Both the position numbers and the translations under genes were made by a program. Of a DNA stretch of 64,000 nucleotides, positions 35,079 through 43,530 are shown piece by piece (position 1 is the stretch's first letter; each line of letters opens with the position of its first letter). Under the pieces are notes generated by a model. The model had not been told where the DNA came from. It saw nothing but the letters and a program-made list of their open reading frames with translations, and ran no database searches. Location: positions 62,001 to 126,000 of the forward strand of contig CAWCZR010000003.1 in NCBI GenBank assembly GCA_963800135.1. The letters run 5' to 3'. Source of the DNA: DASPSM01 sp963800135 (GTDB lineage Bacteria > Planctomycetota > Planctomycetia > Planctomycetales > Planctomycetaceae).

Positions 35079-37400
35079 CTAGACGATCTGGCGAACGACG
35101 ACGCGGTTGCCCGAGACCTCAACCACCTCGACCCGAGTTTCCGGCTGGATGAAGGGCCCTTCGCTCACGACGTCGATCGTGCGGCCGTGAATCTTGGCTT
35201 TGCCGGCCGGACGCAGCACGGTGAGTGCCGTTCCCTCCTGGCCGACCAGCGAGCGGGGATGCTCGGAGAAGTGGCCGGCGCCGTCGTCAGCCAAGCGGGG
35301 ATTGAGCCGCGGGCCAAAACGCTGCATGTCCGGACCGCCCGGCGGCGAGAGCACGAGCTTGTCGAACACGCGGACGTGCGGCAAAAAGCGGCTCGTGACG
35401 AGCGCAATCACCACGATCGAAACGATCGACGCCCCGAGCGTGCCCATCGTGTACGAGAGCCGCTTGTAGTCTTCGTTAGGCTCGAGGTTTCCCCACGTCT
35501 GGCTGGCCAGAATCAGCGAAGCGAAGATCAACAGCACGCCGGTCACGCCGAAGAAACCCGAGCCGGGAATCACAAACATTTCGAGCGCCAGGCACGTGGC
35601 GCCGATCAGGAACAGAATCACCTCGAGCCAGCCGGCCGTCCCGCCCAGGAAATGGCTCCAGAAGAATAGAGCAAAGCAGAGCGCTGCGATGATCGAGAGC
35701 AACCCCGTCATCAGGTGCAGCTCGATGTAGATGCAGATGAAGCCGACGACGACCAGGAAGAACAGCGCCAGCTCTGTGTTGAGCCAAAACACCAGCGAAT
35801 CGACCCAGGTCTGCTTGGCTTCGGCGACGGTCACTTCGGCCGGAATGCCCAGCCGCTGCTTGAGATCGTCGAAATCGCGGACCGGCGTTTCGGCAAGGCC
35901 CAGTTCGTGGGCTCGGGTCGGCGAGAGCGTCAGCAGGTGATTTTGCCCCGTCTCCGGAACGGGCAGGCCTCGCTCCCACTCGCCGTTGGAGGCCTGAATC
36001 TCTGCGTCGGATAGGTACCAAACTCGGCCGGTCCGCCGATTTTTGACTTGAAAGACCTGGAGATCCTTGTCGGCCATCGCTTCCGCGAGCGCCGGCGGCC
36101 GCCCCTTGCGGGTGGCCAAGATCTTCAATACTTCGCGGAGGTTGCTCAGGATTTTTTCCGGAACGTGCTCGAACTGGTGCCCCGTCCGCAGCTCGATCGG
36201 CTCGGCGTCGCCGATAGTGAGCGCGTCGCGATCCATGTAGATTTCGTCGCAGCCGAGCGCAATGATCGCCGCGCCGCTGAGCGCTTGCTTCCCTTTCGGC
36301 ACGTAGGCGATGGTGCGGATTTTTTTCGGGTCGAGATCGGCAATCGCGTTGGCGAGACTCGTGCTCTGCAGCAAGCCGCCGCCGGGGGAATCGATCTCGA
36401 AGATCAACGTGTTGACGCCCGCCGCGACGGCCCGGTCGATCTGCCGTTCGAGAAACGCCTCGAGCACCGAATCGATCACTCCGTCGACCTTGATCATCTG
36501 CACGTGGGGCTTGTCGCCCGCGATCGGGTCGTCGCGGAGGGCCTCGCGCGGCAGGTTGTAAACGTCGGCAAGTTCGCCCCGCGTCTGGATGGTCTGCACG
36601 GTCAGCACGCCCAGGCCGCGGGCCTTGCTGCCGGAATAGGTCCCCAGGTCGCCCGCTTCCTTGATCGTCTGCACGTCGAGAATGGGCAGCTTGCTGCGTT
36701 GCAGCCGCTCCAACTCGTCCTTGGTGACGATACGAAATTCGGTCGTTTCCTTGGCGTCTTTACCGGACGGCGGCATTTGCACCTTAGCCCGCAACGTCTC
36801 CCGCTGCGGATCGCACATGCCCAGGACGAGGGCAGGGCTGAGCAGCGGGTTGTGCCGCTTCTCGATCAGTCGCAGCACGTCCTGCTGCTCGTCGCGGTCG
36901 AGCGGTTTGCCCTGTCCGATGTCCCCCAAGTCGGCGTCGGGGTGCATGATGATTTCATTGCACGCCAGCGCGATCACGACGTTGTTGCCGGTCACATTTT
37001 CGGGGACCCAGGCGACCGTTTTGACGTCCGCAATCTCCGCCGACGTCAGAAACTTCGCCAGCCCGTAGACCTGATGAAAGGGGGTCGTCCCGTGCGTGAT
37101 TTCCAGAATTAGCACGGCCTTGCGATGCTGTTGCTGGGCCTGGCTCTCCAGGTTCAGAACGGCATTTTTCACGCGGCCGAAGACCAGGTCGTCGACCGGG
37201 CTCGTGACCGTGATGTACTTCCCGAGTGGCTGCTCGGGCGGCTTGGCTGCGTCGACCGCTTTATCGCCCCCGCTTTTGATGCCGGCGAGGATGTCCGGCG
37301 GGTCCGCCCCAAGCGCCGTTGCGGCGTCCAGCGTCGCCAAAGACAGACAGGCCCCGAGGAGGATCCCCAAGCGTGCCAACGAGGTTCGCAGACAATCCAT
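35079..37400 (-). CDS. NfeD-type membrane serine protease with duplicated ClpP-fold domain
   Basis: A 773-residue protein. After a signal peptide (1-32) come two ClpP-like (crotonase-fold) domains. Domain one (about 62-200) has LILEITHGTTPFHQVYGLA and NVTGNNVVIALACNEIIM. Domain two (about 298-445) has LIFEIDSPGGGLLQSTS and QALSGAAIIALGCDEIYM with likely nucleophile Ser375. In domain one the aligned position is Gly138, so it is probably inactive. Four to five helices follow (about 540-675), then a C-terminal NfeD OB-like domain (about 690-773). NfeD proteases act in membrane quality control, often with stomatin; no stomatin gene is adjacent. Start ATG 37400. Confidence 0.86.
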   Translation of the reverse strand: MDCLRTSLARLGILLGACLSLATLDAATALGADPPDILAGIKSGGDKAVDAAKPPEQPLGKYITVTSPVDDLVFGRVKNAVLNLESQAQQQHRKAVLILEITHGTTPFHQVYGLAKFLTSAEIADVKTVAWVPENVTGNNVVIALACNEIIMHPDADLGDIGQGKPLDRDEQQDVLRLIEKRHNPLLSPALVLGMCDPQRETLRAKVQMPPSGKDAKETTEFRIVTKDELERLQRSKLPILDVQTIKEAGDLGTYSGSKARGLGVLTVQTIQTRGELADVYNLPREALRDDPIAGDKPHVQMIKVDGVIDSVLEAFLERQIDRAVAAGVNTLIFEIDSPGGGLLQSTSLANAIADLDPKKIRTIAYVPKGKQALSGAAIIALGCDEIYMDRDALTIGDAEPIELRTGHQFEHVPEKILSNLREVLKILATRKGRPPALAEAMADKDLQVFQVKNRRTGRVWYLSDAEIQASNGEWERGLPVPETGQNHLLTLSPTRAHELGLAETPVRDFDDLKQRLGIPAEVTVAEAKQTWVDSLVFWLNTELALFFLVVVGFICIYIELHLMTGLLSIIAALCFALFFWSHFLGGTAGWLEVILFLIGATCLALEMFVIPGSGFFGVTGVLLIFASLILASQTWGNLEPNEDYKRLSYTMGTLGASIVSIVVIALVTSRFLPHVRVFDKLVLSPPGGPDMQRFGPRLNPRLADDGAGHFSEHPRSLVGQEGTALTVLRPAGKAKIHGRTIDVVSEGPFIQPETRVEVVEVSGNRVVVRQIV

Positions 37401-37468
37401 AGACTGTGAGCTTCCCGAATTGCGGCAGACTCAACGTGGGCCCGCCCCCAACTCAAACGGGGCAGGTT

Positions 37469-37488
37469 GATCCGGTCGCTGCCGGATC
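37469..37488. repeat. Hairpin in the NfeD leader
   Basis: GATCCGG (37469-37475), six-base loop, CCGGATC (37482-37488), a perfect 7-base stem in the predicted 5' untranslated RNA. No T-run follows, so it may stabilise or regulate rather than terminate. Confidence 0.5.
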
Positions 37489-37619
37489 ACCATTGGCGGA
37501 CTACGTCGCCGTCTCCCGGACAGTGCACCGGCCTGAGAGCCGTCACTGTCTCGCTGAGACCGCGCTGGCATCGGCCCGTGGCGCACGCGCCCAATAAGGA
37601 ACCTCCGACAGTGCAACCG

Positions 37620-37649
37620 ATTATATCGGCTGGAAAAAACGGGCGTCAA
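37620..37649 (-). promoter_or_regulatory. Strong sigma-70-like promoter for the NfeD gene
   Basis: On the minus strand TTGACG (37644-37649), 18-base spacer, TATAAT (37620-37625). This is the best consensus match noticed in the window, and it predicts a start near 37613. Confidence 0.65.
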
Positions 37650-37828
37650 ATTGTGGGGGGCCATGGGGCCGCATTCACCGGACGAAACCGTTGCGCCGCA
37701 CGCCCTTGCGTGCATGATGAAGATTCGATGGCGAAGATTCCGCACTTTTCATTTCCGCCGTCGCTCGAAAAGCGAGCGACCGATCCCGTCTTATCGCAGA
37801 TTGAGGGCCGTCGCGCGAATTGCCGGTC

Positions 37829-40135
37829 TTAGCGCAAATTGATCGGGTCGACGTCGATGGTCCACTCGACGTCCTCGCGCGGTGAAAGTTGCGACGCCAC
37901 CTGCCTCCACAGGGTTCGTACGGCATCGCCCTGCGGGGCCGCGAGCATCACGTGGAAGCGATACTGCCCCTTGATCCGTGAGATCGGCGCCGGCGCCGGG
38001 CCAAGCAAGCGGATATCGAGTGCCTGCGCTTTGGCCGTTTCGCTGCACAGCGTCGCAATGCGACGGGCCTCTTCGCGGACCTCGTCCTCGTGCTCACCGC
38101 GAATGATGATTCGCGTGAATTGCCGAGCGGGCGGGGCAAGCAAGGCCTGGCGGTGCCCCCATTCCTGTTTGACAAACCCGGCAAAATCGTGCTTCGACGC
38201 CAGGACAATGGACGGCTCGTCCGGAACGGACGTTTGCACGAGCACCCGACCGCCGCGTGGACCCCGTCCCGTCCGACCCGACACTTGGGAAATTAACTGA
38301 AACGTCCGCTCCGAAGCCCGGAAATCGGGCTGATGCAAAATCGTGTCGGCATTCACCACGCCCACCAGCGTGACGTTGGGAAAATCGAGTCCCTTGGCGA
38401 TCATCTGAGTGCCGAGCAGGATGCGGGCGTGGCCGTGGCGGAATTGTTCGAGGGCCACGTCGTGGCTGCCTCGCTTTCGCATGGCGTCGCTATCCATCCG
38501 CACGCAGGCGACGCCCGCAAACCGCGCTCGCACTTCCTGCTCGAGCCGCTGCGTGCCGATGCCCACGTAACGCAGCCCGGCATGGCTGCAGCCGGGACAG
38601 AAGGCGGGCGGGTCGCATTCGTAATCGCAGACGTGGCACAAAGCCTTGCCGCGATCCTTGTGCCAGGCCAGCGTGACGTCGCACGTCGGACATTTGACGC
38701 TGGCCCCGCACGAACGGCACCAGATGGCCGGCGAAAATCCGCGAAGATTGAGGAACAAGATGATCTGGCCGGCGTCGTCGTCGTGCAGGACGTGTCGCAT
38801 CGCCTGTTCGAGGGCCCGTCCGATCGCCGCACCGCGACGGACCATCGGATCGTTGCGGACGTCGACCACGATCACGGGCGGCAGCGGCCGGCGCTCGACC
38901 CGCTTGGGCAGCGACACCAGCGTGTCCTGCCCCTGCTGCACGCGGAGCCACGATTCGAGTGTCGGCGTGGCCGAGCCCAGGATCAGCGGAATCCTTTCGA
39001 GTTGGGCCCGTTGACGCGCGACTTCCCGCGCGTGATAGCGGGGCGTCGTCTCCTGCTTGAATGTCGTTTCGTGCTCCTCGTCGATCACGATCAGGCCCAG
39101 GTTGGGCGTCGGTGCAAAGACCGCGCTACGGGCGCCAATCACCACTTCCACGCTGCCCGAGGCGATTTGCTGCCAGTGCCAGTGCCGCTCCGCGTCGCTC
39201 AAATGACTGTGCAAGACGGCGACTGAAGCAAAGCGGCGGCGAAATCGGCGGATCGTCTGCGGCGTGAGGCTGATCTCCGGCACCAGCACTATCGCCTGAC
39301 GACCGTAACTGACCACCTCGCGAATCGCTTGAATGTAAACCTCGGTCTTGCCGCTGCCGGTGACTCCGTGCAACAACACGGTGCGGTGCTGGCCGGCGCG
39401 CTGCAGACCCAAAATCGTGTCGAGGGCCCGTTGTTGATCGGCGTTGAGCGCCAGATCATCTTCGCGCGGCGGCGGCTCTGTCGGGCGGCCCTGCGTCTGG
39501 CGCTGTCGCACGGCGCGAATCAGGCCTTTTTGTCGCAGCGCGGCCAGTGGTGCAGTACCGCATTCCGCCGCTTGCGTCAGCTCGGCCGCATCCATCGGAC
39601 GTCCGGCGGTCGCCAAAACCTCCAGCAGAGCTTTTTGCTTGGCCGACAGTTTGGGAGCCGCTCCCTCGCCGGCCGGCTGGTCCGCGCAGACAAATGACGT
39701 CACCAGCCGCGTGCCGGCCTGCTGCTTCACCCCGGCCGGCACCACCGATTCGAGCACCTGGCCCCAACTGCAAAGGTAGTAGTCGGCAATCCACTGCGTG
39801 AGCCGCAGCATGCTCTCCGAGACGAGGGGTCGGCGATCGAGGATCGAGTCGATCGTTTTGAGCCGCCTTTGCTCGCTCGTCGCCGCGAGCGCCACGCAGT
39901 AGCCGACGGTAAGCCGGTCGCCCTTGCCGAACGGTGCTTTGACGCGCTGCCCGGGCGCAATCAGCGTCCGCAATCCATCCGGCACCAGGTAGTCAAACGG
40001 CGTATCGATGGGCCGATTGAACACCAGCCGCGCGACCAGCCGATCGTTTTCGGCCGCCACCTCCCACGGCAGTGGGTCTGGCGGAAAGCTTACGGCGTCG
40101 AACAGAGCCGGCTGCGAACTTTTCTTTGCCACCAC
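37829..40135 (-). CDS. priA: Primosomal protein N' (PriA helicase)
   Basis: A 768-residue replication-restart helicase that loads the replisome at stalled forks. Walker A is GVTGSGKTEVY, the DEAH box is IDEEHETTFK, and HYHAREVARQRA-like and GSATPTLESW segments fit. The zinc cluster has eight Cys across CRSCGASVKCPTCDV, CHVCDYEC and CPGCSHAGL. The 3'-end-binding N-terminal domain (PFDYLVPDG, VKAPFGKGDR) is intact. Start is a GTG at 40135 followed by another GTG. nadD is transcribed divergently 211 bases away. Confidence 0.95.
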   Translation of the reverse strand: MVAKKSSQPALFDAVSFPPDPLPWEVAAENDRLVARLVFNRPIDTPFDYLVPDGLRTLIAPGQRVKAPFGKGDRLTVGYCVALAATSEQRRLKTIDSILDRRPLVSESMLRLTQWIADYYLCSWGQVLESVVPAGVKQQAGTRLVTSFVCADQPAGEGAAPKLSAKQKALLEVLATAGRPMDAAELTQAAECGTAPLAALRQKGLIRAVRQRQTQGRPTEPPPREDDLALNADQQRALDTILGLQRAGQHRTVLLHGVTGSGKTEVYIQAIREVVSYGRQAIVLVPEISLTPQTIRRFRRRFASVAVLHSHLSDAERHWHWQQIASGSVEVVIGARSAVFAPTPNLGLIVIDEEHETTFKQETTPRYHAREVARQRAQLERIPLILGSATPTLESWLRVQQGQDTLVSLPKRVERRPLPPVIVVDVRNDPMVRRGAAIGRALEQAMRHVLHDDDAGQIILFLNLRGFSPAIWCRSCGASVKCPTCDVTLAWHKDRGKALCHVCDYECDPPAFCPGCSHAGLRYVGIGTQRLEQEVRARFAGVACVRMDSDAMRKRGSHDVALEQFRHGHARILLGTQMIAKGLDFPNVTLVGVVNADTILHQPDFRASERTFQLISQVSGRTGRGPRGGRVLVQTSVPDEPSIVLASKHDFAGFVKQEWGHRQALLAPPARQFTRIIIRGEHEDEVREEARRIATLCSETAKAQALDIRLLGPAPAPISRIKGQYRFHVMLAAPQGDAVRTLWRQVASQLSPREDVEWTIDVDPINLR

Positions 40136-40158
40136 GTCTCGGGCGTCCCTCCCAGGAC

Positions 40159-40203
40159 AATTCTATCCGACGGAATTCTATCCGACGGCAATCCTATCCA
40201 AGC
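40159..40203. repeat. 15-bp tandem repeat, three copies
   Basis: Two perfect copies AATTCTATCCGACGG (40159, 40174) and a degenerate third CAATCCTATCCAAGC (40189). It lies between priA and nadD, 144 bases before the nadD start. It shares an AATTC-like core with the triplets at 23190 and 33782. Confidence 0.8.
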
Positions 40204-40346
40204 ACCCGGGTCGACAGAAATGGACGGGCACCGAGGGTGCCGGCTGGTCCCCGAGTTCCGGGGCAGTCTACAATTCTCCGGAATCGAGGCGGCCGGTCGG
40301 CCATTCGAGGCTGGATCGGCACGTGCCTCGCCCACGGACTCATACG

Positions 40347-40985
40347 ATGCGACTCGGCCTACTCGGCGGAACCTTCGATCCGATCCATTTTGGGCATCTG
40401 CTGCTCGCGGAGCGGTGCCGCGAGGAGTGCGGGCTGGATCGCGTGTGGTTCCTGCCGGCCGGCCAGCCGCCGCACAAGGCGGCCGAAGGAATTTCCGCGG
40501 GCCAACAACGAGCCGAGCTCGTCGAGTTCGCGATTGCCGGCCATCCGCAGTTCGAGGTCAATCGGCTCGAGTTGGGACGGGTGGGCCGGAGCTTCACCGT
40601 CGACACGCTCCGCGAGATCCATGCCGAGGAACCGTCGCGGGAATTATTCTTTCTGATCGGCGCCGACTCGCTCGCCGATCTGCCGGGCTGGCGCGACCCG
40701 GCCGGCATCGTCGAGCTGGCGACGATCGTGGCCGTCAACCGGGGCGACCGGCCGTTGCCCGATCTCGCTCGGCTGCGCCGCACGCTGGGCGACAAGGTCG
40801 CCGACCGCGTGCGGCTCGTCACCATGCCGGGCATCGATCTCTCGAGCACCGACATCCGCGCCCGCGTGCGCGAAGGCAAGAGCATCCGCTTCATGACTCC
40901 GCGGCCGTGCGAAGTCTACATTCACGAGCACGGCATGTACCGCGAGCCAAGCACGAATGTCGAAATCCGCATGACGAAGGAATGA
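40347..40985 (+). CDS. nadD: Nicotinate-nucleotide adenylyltransferase
   Basis: A 212-residue nucleotidyltransferase making deamido-NAD from nicotinate mononucleotide and ATP. It begins with MRLGLLGGTFDPIHFGHL (the HxGH box is HFGH), continues with WFLPAGQPPHK and ends its catalytic core with IDLSSTDIRARVREGKS, a signature of NadD. ATG 40347 starts exactly at the Rossmann fold. The last 13 or so codons (EPSTNVEIRMTKE) lie inside the junction repeat that starts at about 40948, so the C-terminus is repeat-derived. Genes on both sides face it divergently (priA) or convergently (ExeA-like). Confidence 0.94.
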   Translation: MRLGLLGGTFDPIHFGHLLLAERCREECGLDRVWFLPAGQPPHKAAEGISAGQQRAELVEFAIAGHPQFEVNRLELGRVGRSFTVDTLREIHAEEPSRELFFLIGADSLADLPGWRDPAGIVELATIVAVNRGDRPLPDLARLRRTLGDKVADRVRLVTMPGIDLSSTDIRARVREGKSIRFMTPRPCEVYIHEHGMYREPSTNVEIRMTKE

Positions 40986-41060
40986 CTCAATGACGGAAGC
41001 CGGCACAAGAGGCGCCACGCCGCATTTTTAGTGCTTCGGACTTCGTGCTTCTTTCATCCC
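40948..41060. repeat. Convergent-junction repeat, copy 1 (degenerate)
   Basis: The left part (40949-40990, AGCACGAATGTCGAAATCC then GCATGACGAAGGAATGAC) and right part (about 41025-41058, AGTGCTTCGGACTTCGTGC then TTCTTTCAT) are inverted relatives of the units at 52883-52982. It overlaps the nadD stop codon and fills the gap to the convergent ExeA-like gene. Confidence 0.7.
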
Positions 41061-41101
41061 GCCGCGGGCGGACTGAGGCAGCATTCGCGCTTCCGGCCCA
41101 T

Positions 41102-41926
41102 TTACGCGGCCGCCGCGAACGGCAGCTCTTCGGCGACGGCGTCGATTTCGTGGCCCGTGATTTCCGTCAGCTCGTCCGCGTAGCCGACGACCAGGGCCAG
41201 GTCGGCCAGCCGATTGATGCGACGGGGAACGCCTCCCGAGCGTTCGCACAAAGCGTCGAGCGCGCTGCGGTCGAAGAGGTCCCGCTTGGCGCCGGCGACC
41301 GACATGCGGTGCGCGATGTAGCGAATGGTCTCCGTCCGCGACAGTGGTTCCAACACGCTGCACACGGCCACGCGATCGTTCAGCTGCGGCGTGCGCTCGA
41401 GGCGTCCCATCAGGCCGAGGCCGCCGGCCAGGATCAGCGAAAAGTCGCATTCGGCGCTGTGCTGGAAGTTGAGCAGGAGCTGCAATGATTCCCAGACCCG
41501 CACATTGTCGATCTGATGCGCGTCGTCGATCACGATCGTCGGCCGCCGCCCTTTCTTGGCGAAGTCGTGCAGCACGCTCTCGATCCGCTGCAGCGTGCGG
41601 TCCAAGCCCGTCCGCAAGTCGGCCGGCGCGTCTCCGCCGCCCAGCTTGGAGGCCAGGTAGGCCAGAAAGTCGGCGGCCGGCATTTGTGGAAACAGGACGT
41701 GCACCACCGGACCGCACTCGACGCTCAGCTCGTGCGTCAGCTCGGCGGCGACGGCCGATTTGCCGCTGCCGATGCCGCCGCACAGTACGCCGACACCCAG
41801 GCGATTCTCGATCGCGTAGCGCAGCTTGAGCAGCGCGGATTCGTGCGTCTCGCTGTGGAAGAAGAATGGCGTCGAGAACTGATTCTCGAACGGCCGGCAA
41901 GCCAGATCCCAATATCGCTCGTACAT
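41102..41926 (-). CDS. ExeA/GspA-like AAA+ ATPase
   Basis: A 274-residue cytoplasmic ATPase of the type that acts with type II secretion or is used as a DNA-transposition-like helper. Walker A is CGGIGSGKSAV, Walker B is TIVIDDAHQI, and sensor and arginine-finger regions (EPLSRTETIRYIAHRM, SGGVPRRINRL) match ExeA. It starts MYERYWDLACRPFENQ, the canonical 'Y..fFgL...PF' entry. There is no C-terminal peptidoglycan-binding domain, unlike full ExeA. ATG 41926 has AAGGGGA a few bases upstream. A single-helix membrane protein gene lies directly upstream on the same strand (19-base gap). Confidence 0.86.
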   Translation of the reverse strand: MYERYWDLACRPFENQFSTPFFFHSETHESALLKLRYAIENRLGVGVLCGGIGSGKSAVAAELTHELSVECGPVVHVLFPQMPAADFLAYLASKLGGGDAPADLRTGLDRTLQRIESVLHDFAKKGRRPTIVIDDAHQIDNVRVWESLQLLLNFQHSAECDFSLILAGGLGLMGRLERTPQLNDRVAVCSVLEPLSRTETIRYIAHRMSVAGAKRDLFDRSALDALCERSGGVPRRINRLADLALVVGYADELTEITGHEIDAVAEELPFAAAA

Positions 41927-41945
41927 CAGCTGTCCCCTTGGTGTC

Positions 41946-42512
41946 TCAACGAAAGACCGACTCGGGCGTGGAGCGCGCGTTGCTGCTAGAGTCGGCGGTC
42001 TGCGGCGCCTGCACCTGAGCCGGCGGACGCAGCGGTGCGTTCGAGTATTGACGGGCCGTCGTGTTGACGGGGTCGATCGTTCCGGTTAACACCGCGCCCT
42101 TGCCTTGTCGGGAGCGGACGGCGTCCAAGCGACGCGTCAAACGCGACGCTTCCGGCGGCTCGCTATCGTCGGCTGGAGGCACGCCGAGCGTGAGACCGGG
42201 CACCTGGTTGGAAGGTTTCTCGTTTCCCCCCATCCAGCGATGCAACCACGAGCCGCTTGGTGCGGAAGCGGACGCCAAATTTGTGACGTCGTCAAACTTC
42301 TCTTCCGGTAAATCGGGCGCCGGCGCGACGAATGAGTGCTTCGTTTGGCCCAGGGAGAGAACGCATAAGAGGCCGCACGTGGCCAGCATGGCGCCGAGTA
42401 GCCAGCGTCGGCTGGCCACAAACGCCCACGCCAGACCCGCCGCCCGGTCGACTGCAAGCAACTCGCGCAGTCGATGCAGATAGGCCCGCGGCGTCTGTTC
42501 TCCGTTTTGCAC
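41946..42512 (-). CDS. Single-pass membrane protein, likely partner of the ExeA-like ATPase
   Basis: A 188-residue protein without recognised family. It has an N-terminal basic region with helix potential (LHRLRELLAVDRAAGL), one transmembrane helix (about residues 38-55, GAMLATCGLLCVLSLG), and a low-complexity Pro/Ser/Thr/Gln-rich tail with NEKPSNQVPGLTLGVPP. GspB-like proteins have this bitopic layout. The start is taken as GTG 42512 because the frame upstream is Arg-rich and unconvincing, and GTG is preceded by an AGAGG-like site. Its role as ATPase partner is inferred from gene order. Confidence 0.55.
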   Translation of the reverse strand: MQNGEQTPRAYLHRLRELLAVDRAAGLAWAFVASRRWLLGAMLATCGLLCVLSLGQTKHSFVAPAPDLPEEKFDDVTNLASASAPSGSWLHRWMGGNEKPSNQVPGLTLGVPPADDSEPPEASRLTRRLDAVRSRQGKGAVLTGTIDPVNTTARQYSNAPLRPPAQVQAPQTADSSSNARSTPESVFR

Positions 42513-42709
42513 GTCCCTGCCTCTGAGTCTCAAATTGAGCCGGGGAGAGCCGCGCCCCGTCCCGCGAGGCGCGGACCTCGCGATCAAAGCGCGACCGCGA
42601 GGCGCACCGACTCAATCCCATGGATCGGTCTCTGACCGTGCGGAACTTGAGGGTTCTGCCGATTTGGCAAACTGGAGAAAATGCGGCCTCGGACGAATTG
42701 CCGCGAGTC

Positions 42710-43513
42710 TCAAGCGAGCCCGAGAACGTCGGCCATCGAGTAAACGCCCGGACCCTTCGTGATGAGAAATTTGGCGGCGGCCAGCGCGCCGTAAGCATAA
42801 CTATCGCGCGATTGGCCGCGGACGTGGAGGTCGATCGATTCGCCCATCAGGCCGAAGACGATCGTGTGCTCGCCGACGTTGTCGCCGACGCGGACGGCGT
42901 GATAGCCGATCTCGGTGCGGGGTCGTTTGCCGGGGCGACCGTGCCGGCCGTGAACATGCTCGGTTTGACCCATTTCCTCAGCGACGATGCGGCCGAACTC
43001 GAGGGCCGTGCCGCTGGGGGCATCCTCTTTCATCCGGTGGTGTCGCTCGATGATCTCGACATCAACGCCGGCGGGGTATTTGACGAGCGCCCGGGCCGCG
43101 TCCCGCACCAGCTTCATCGTCAGGTTAACCGCCAGGCTCATGCTGGGCGCGAGAATCAGCGGAATCACATGGCCAGCCGCCAGAATCTCCGACTTTTGGA
43201 CCTCGGTGAGCCCGGTCGTCGCGGCGACGAGCGGAAGGTGGCGTTCGGCACAGAGCGCCGCCAGCCCCACCAGCGATTCCGGCACGGAGAAATCGATCAC
43301 CACGTCGATCGGTCCGTCGAGTTGCCGCTGGATGCGCACGTTGATCGGTCCGATTCCCGCGACGTCGCCCGCATCGCGGCCCTGAAGGGGCGAGTTCTTG
43401 TTCTCGACGGCGCACGTGACGGCGAGACCCGCGTCGGCGCTGGCCAGAGCAATGATCCGCTGTCCCATGCGGCCGCCCGCGCCGTTCACCGCGATTTTGA
43501 TTTTCTCGGACAT
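42710..43513 (-). CDS. dapB: 4-hydroxy-tetrahydrodipicolinate reductase
   Basis: A 267-residue NAD(P)H-dependent enzyme of lysine and meso-diaminopimelate synthesis. The Rossmann start is IAVNGAGGRMGQRI, the catalytic region is EIIERHHRMKEDAPSGTA with the H-H and K..PSGTA features, and the tail is RGQSRDSYAYGALAAAKFL. This length is standard. ATG 43513 is used; the frame is open to a GTG at 43534. The gene is separated by 17 bases from queG, which is upstream. The group queG-dapB with phyH is probably one transcript. Confidence 0.95.
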   Translation of the reverse strand: MSEKIKIAVNGAGGRMGQRIIALASADAGLAVTCAVENKNSPLQGRDAGDVAGIGPINVRIQRQLDGPIDVVIDFSVPESLVGLAALCAERHLPLVAATTGLTEVQKSEILAAGHVIPLILAPSMSLAVNLTMKLVRDAARALVKYPAGVDVEIIERHHRMKEDAPSGTALEFGRIVAEEMGQTEHVHGRHGRPGKRPRTEIGYHAVRVGDNVGEHTIVFGLMGESIDLHVRGQSRDSYAYGALAAAKFLITKGPGVYSMADVLGLA

Positions 43514-43530
43514 GAAAGTTCCCAGGAAAG

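Larger units (their letters stand above)
37401..37828 (-). other. Leader and promoter region of the NfeD protease gene
   Basis: No gene is supported. It holds a minus-strand promoter at 37620-37649 and a leader of about 210 bases with a perfect hairpin (37469-37488). Between 37650 and priA's end (37829) nothing is recognised. Confidence 0.55.
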
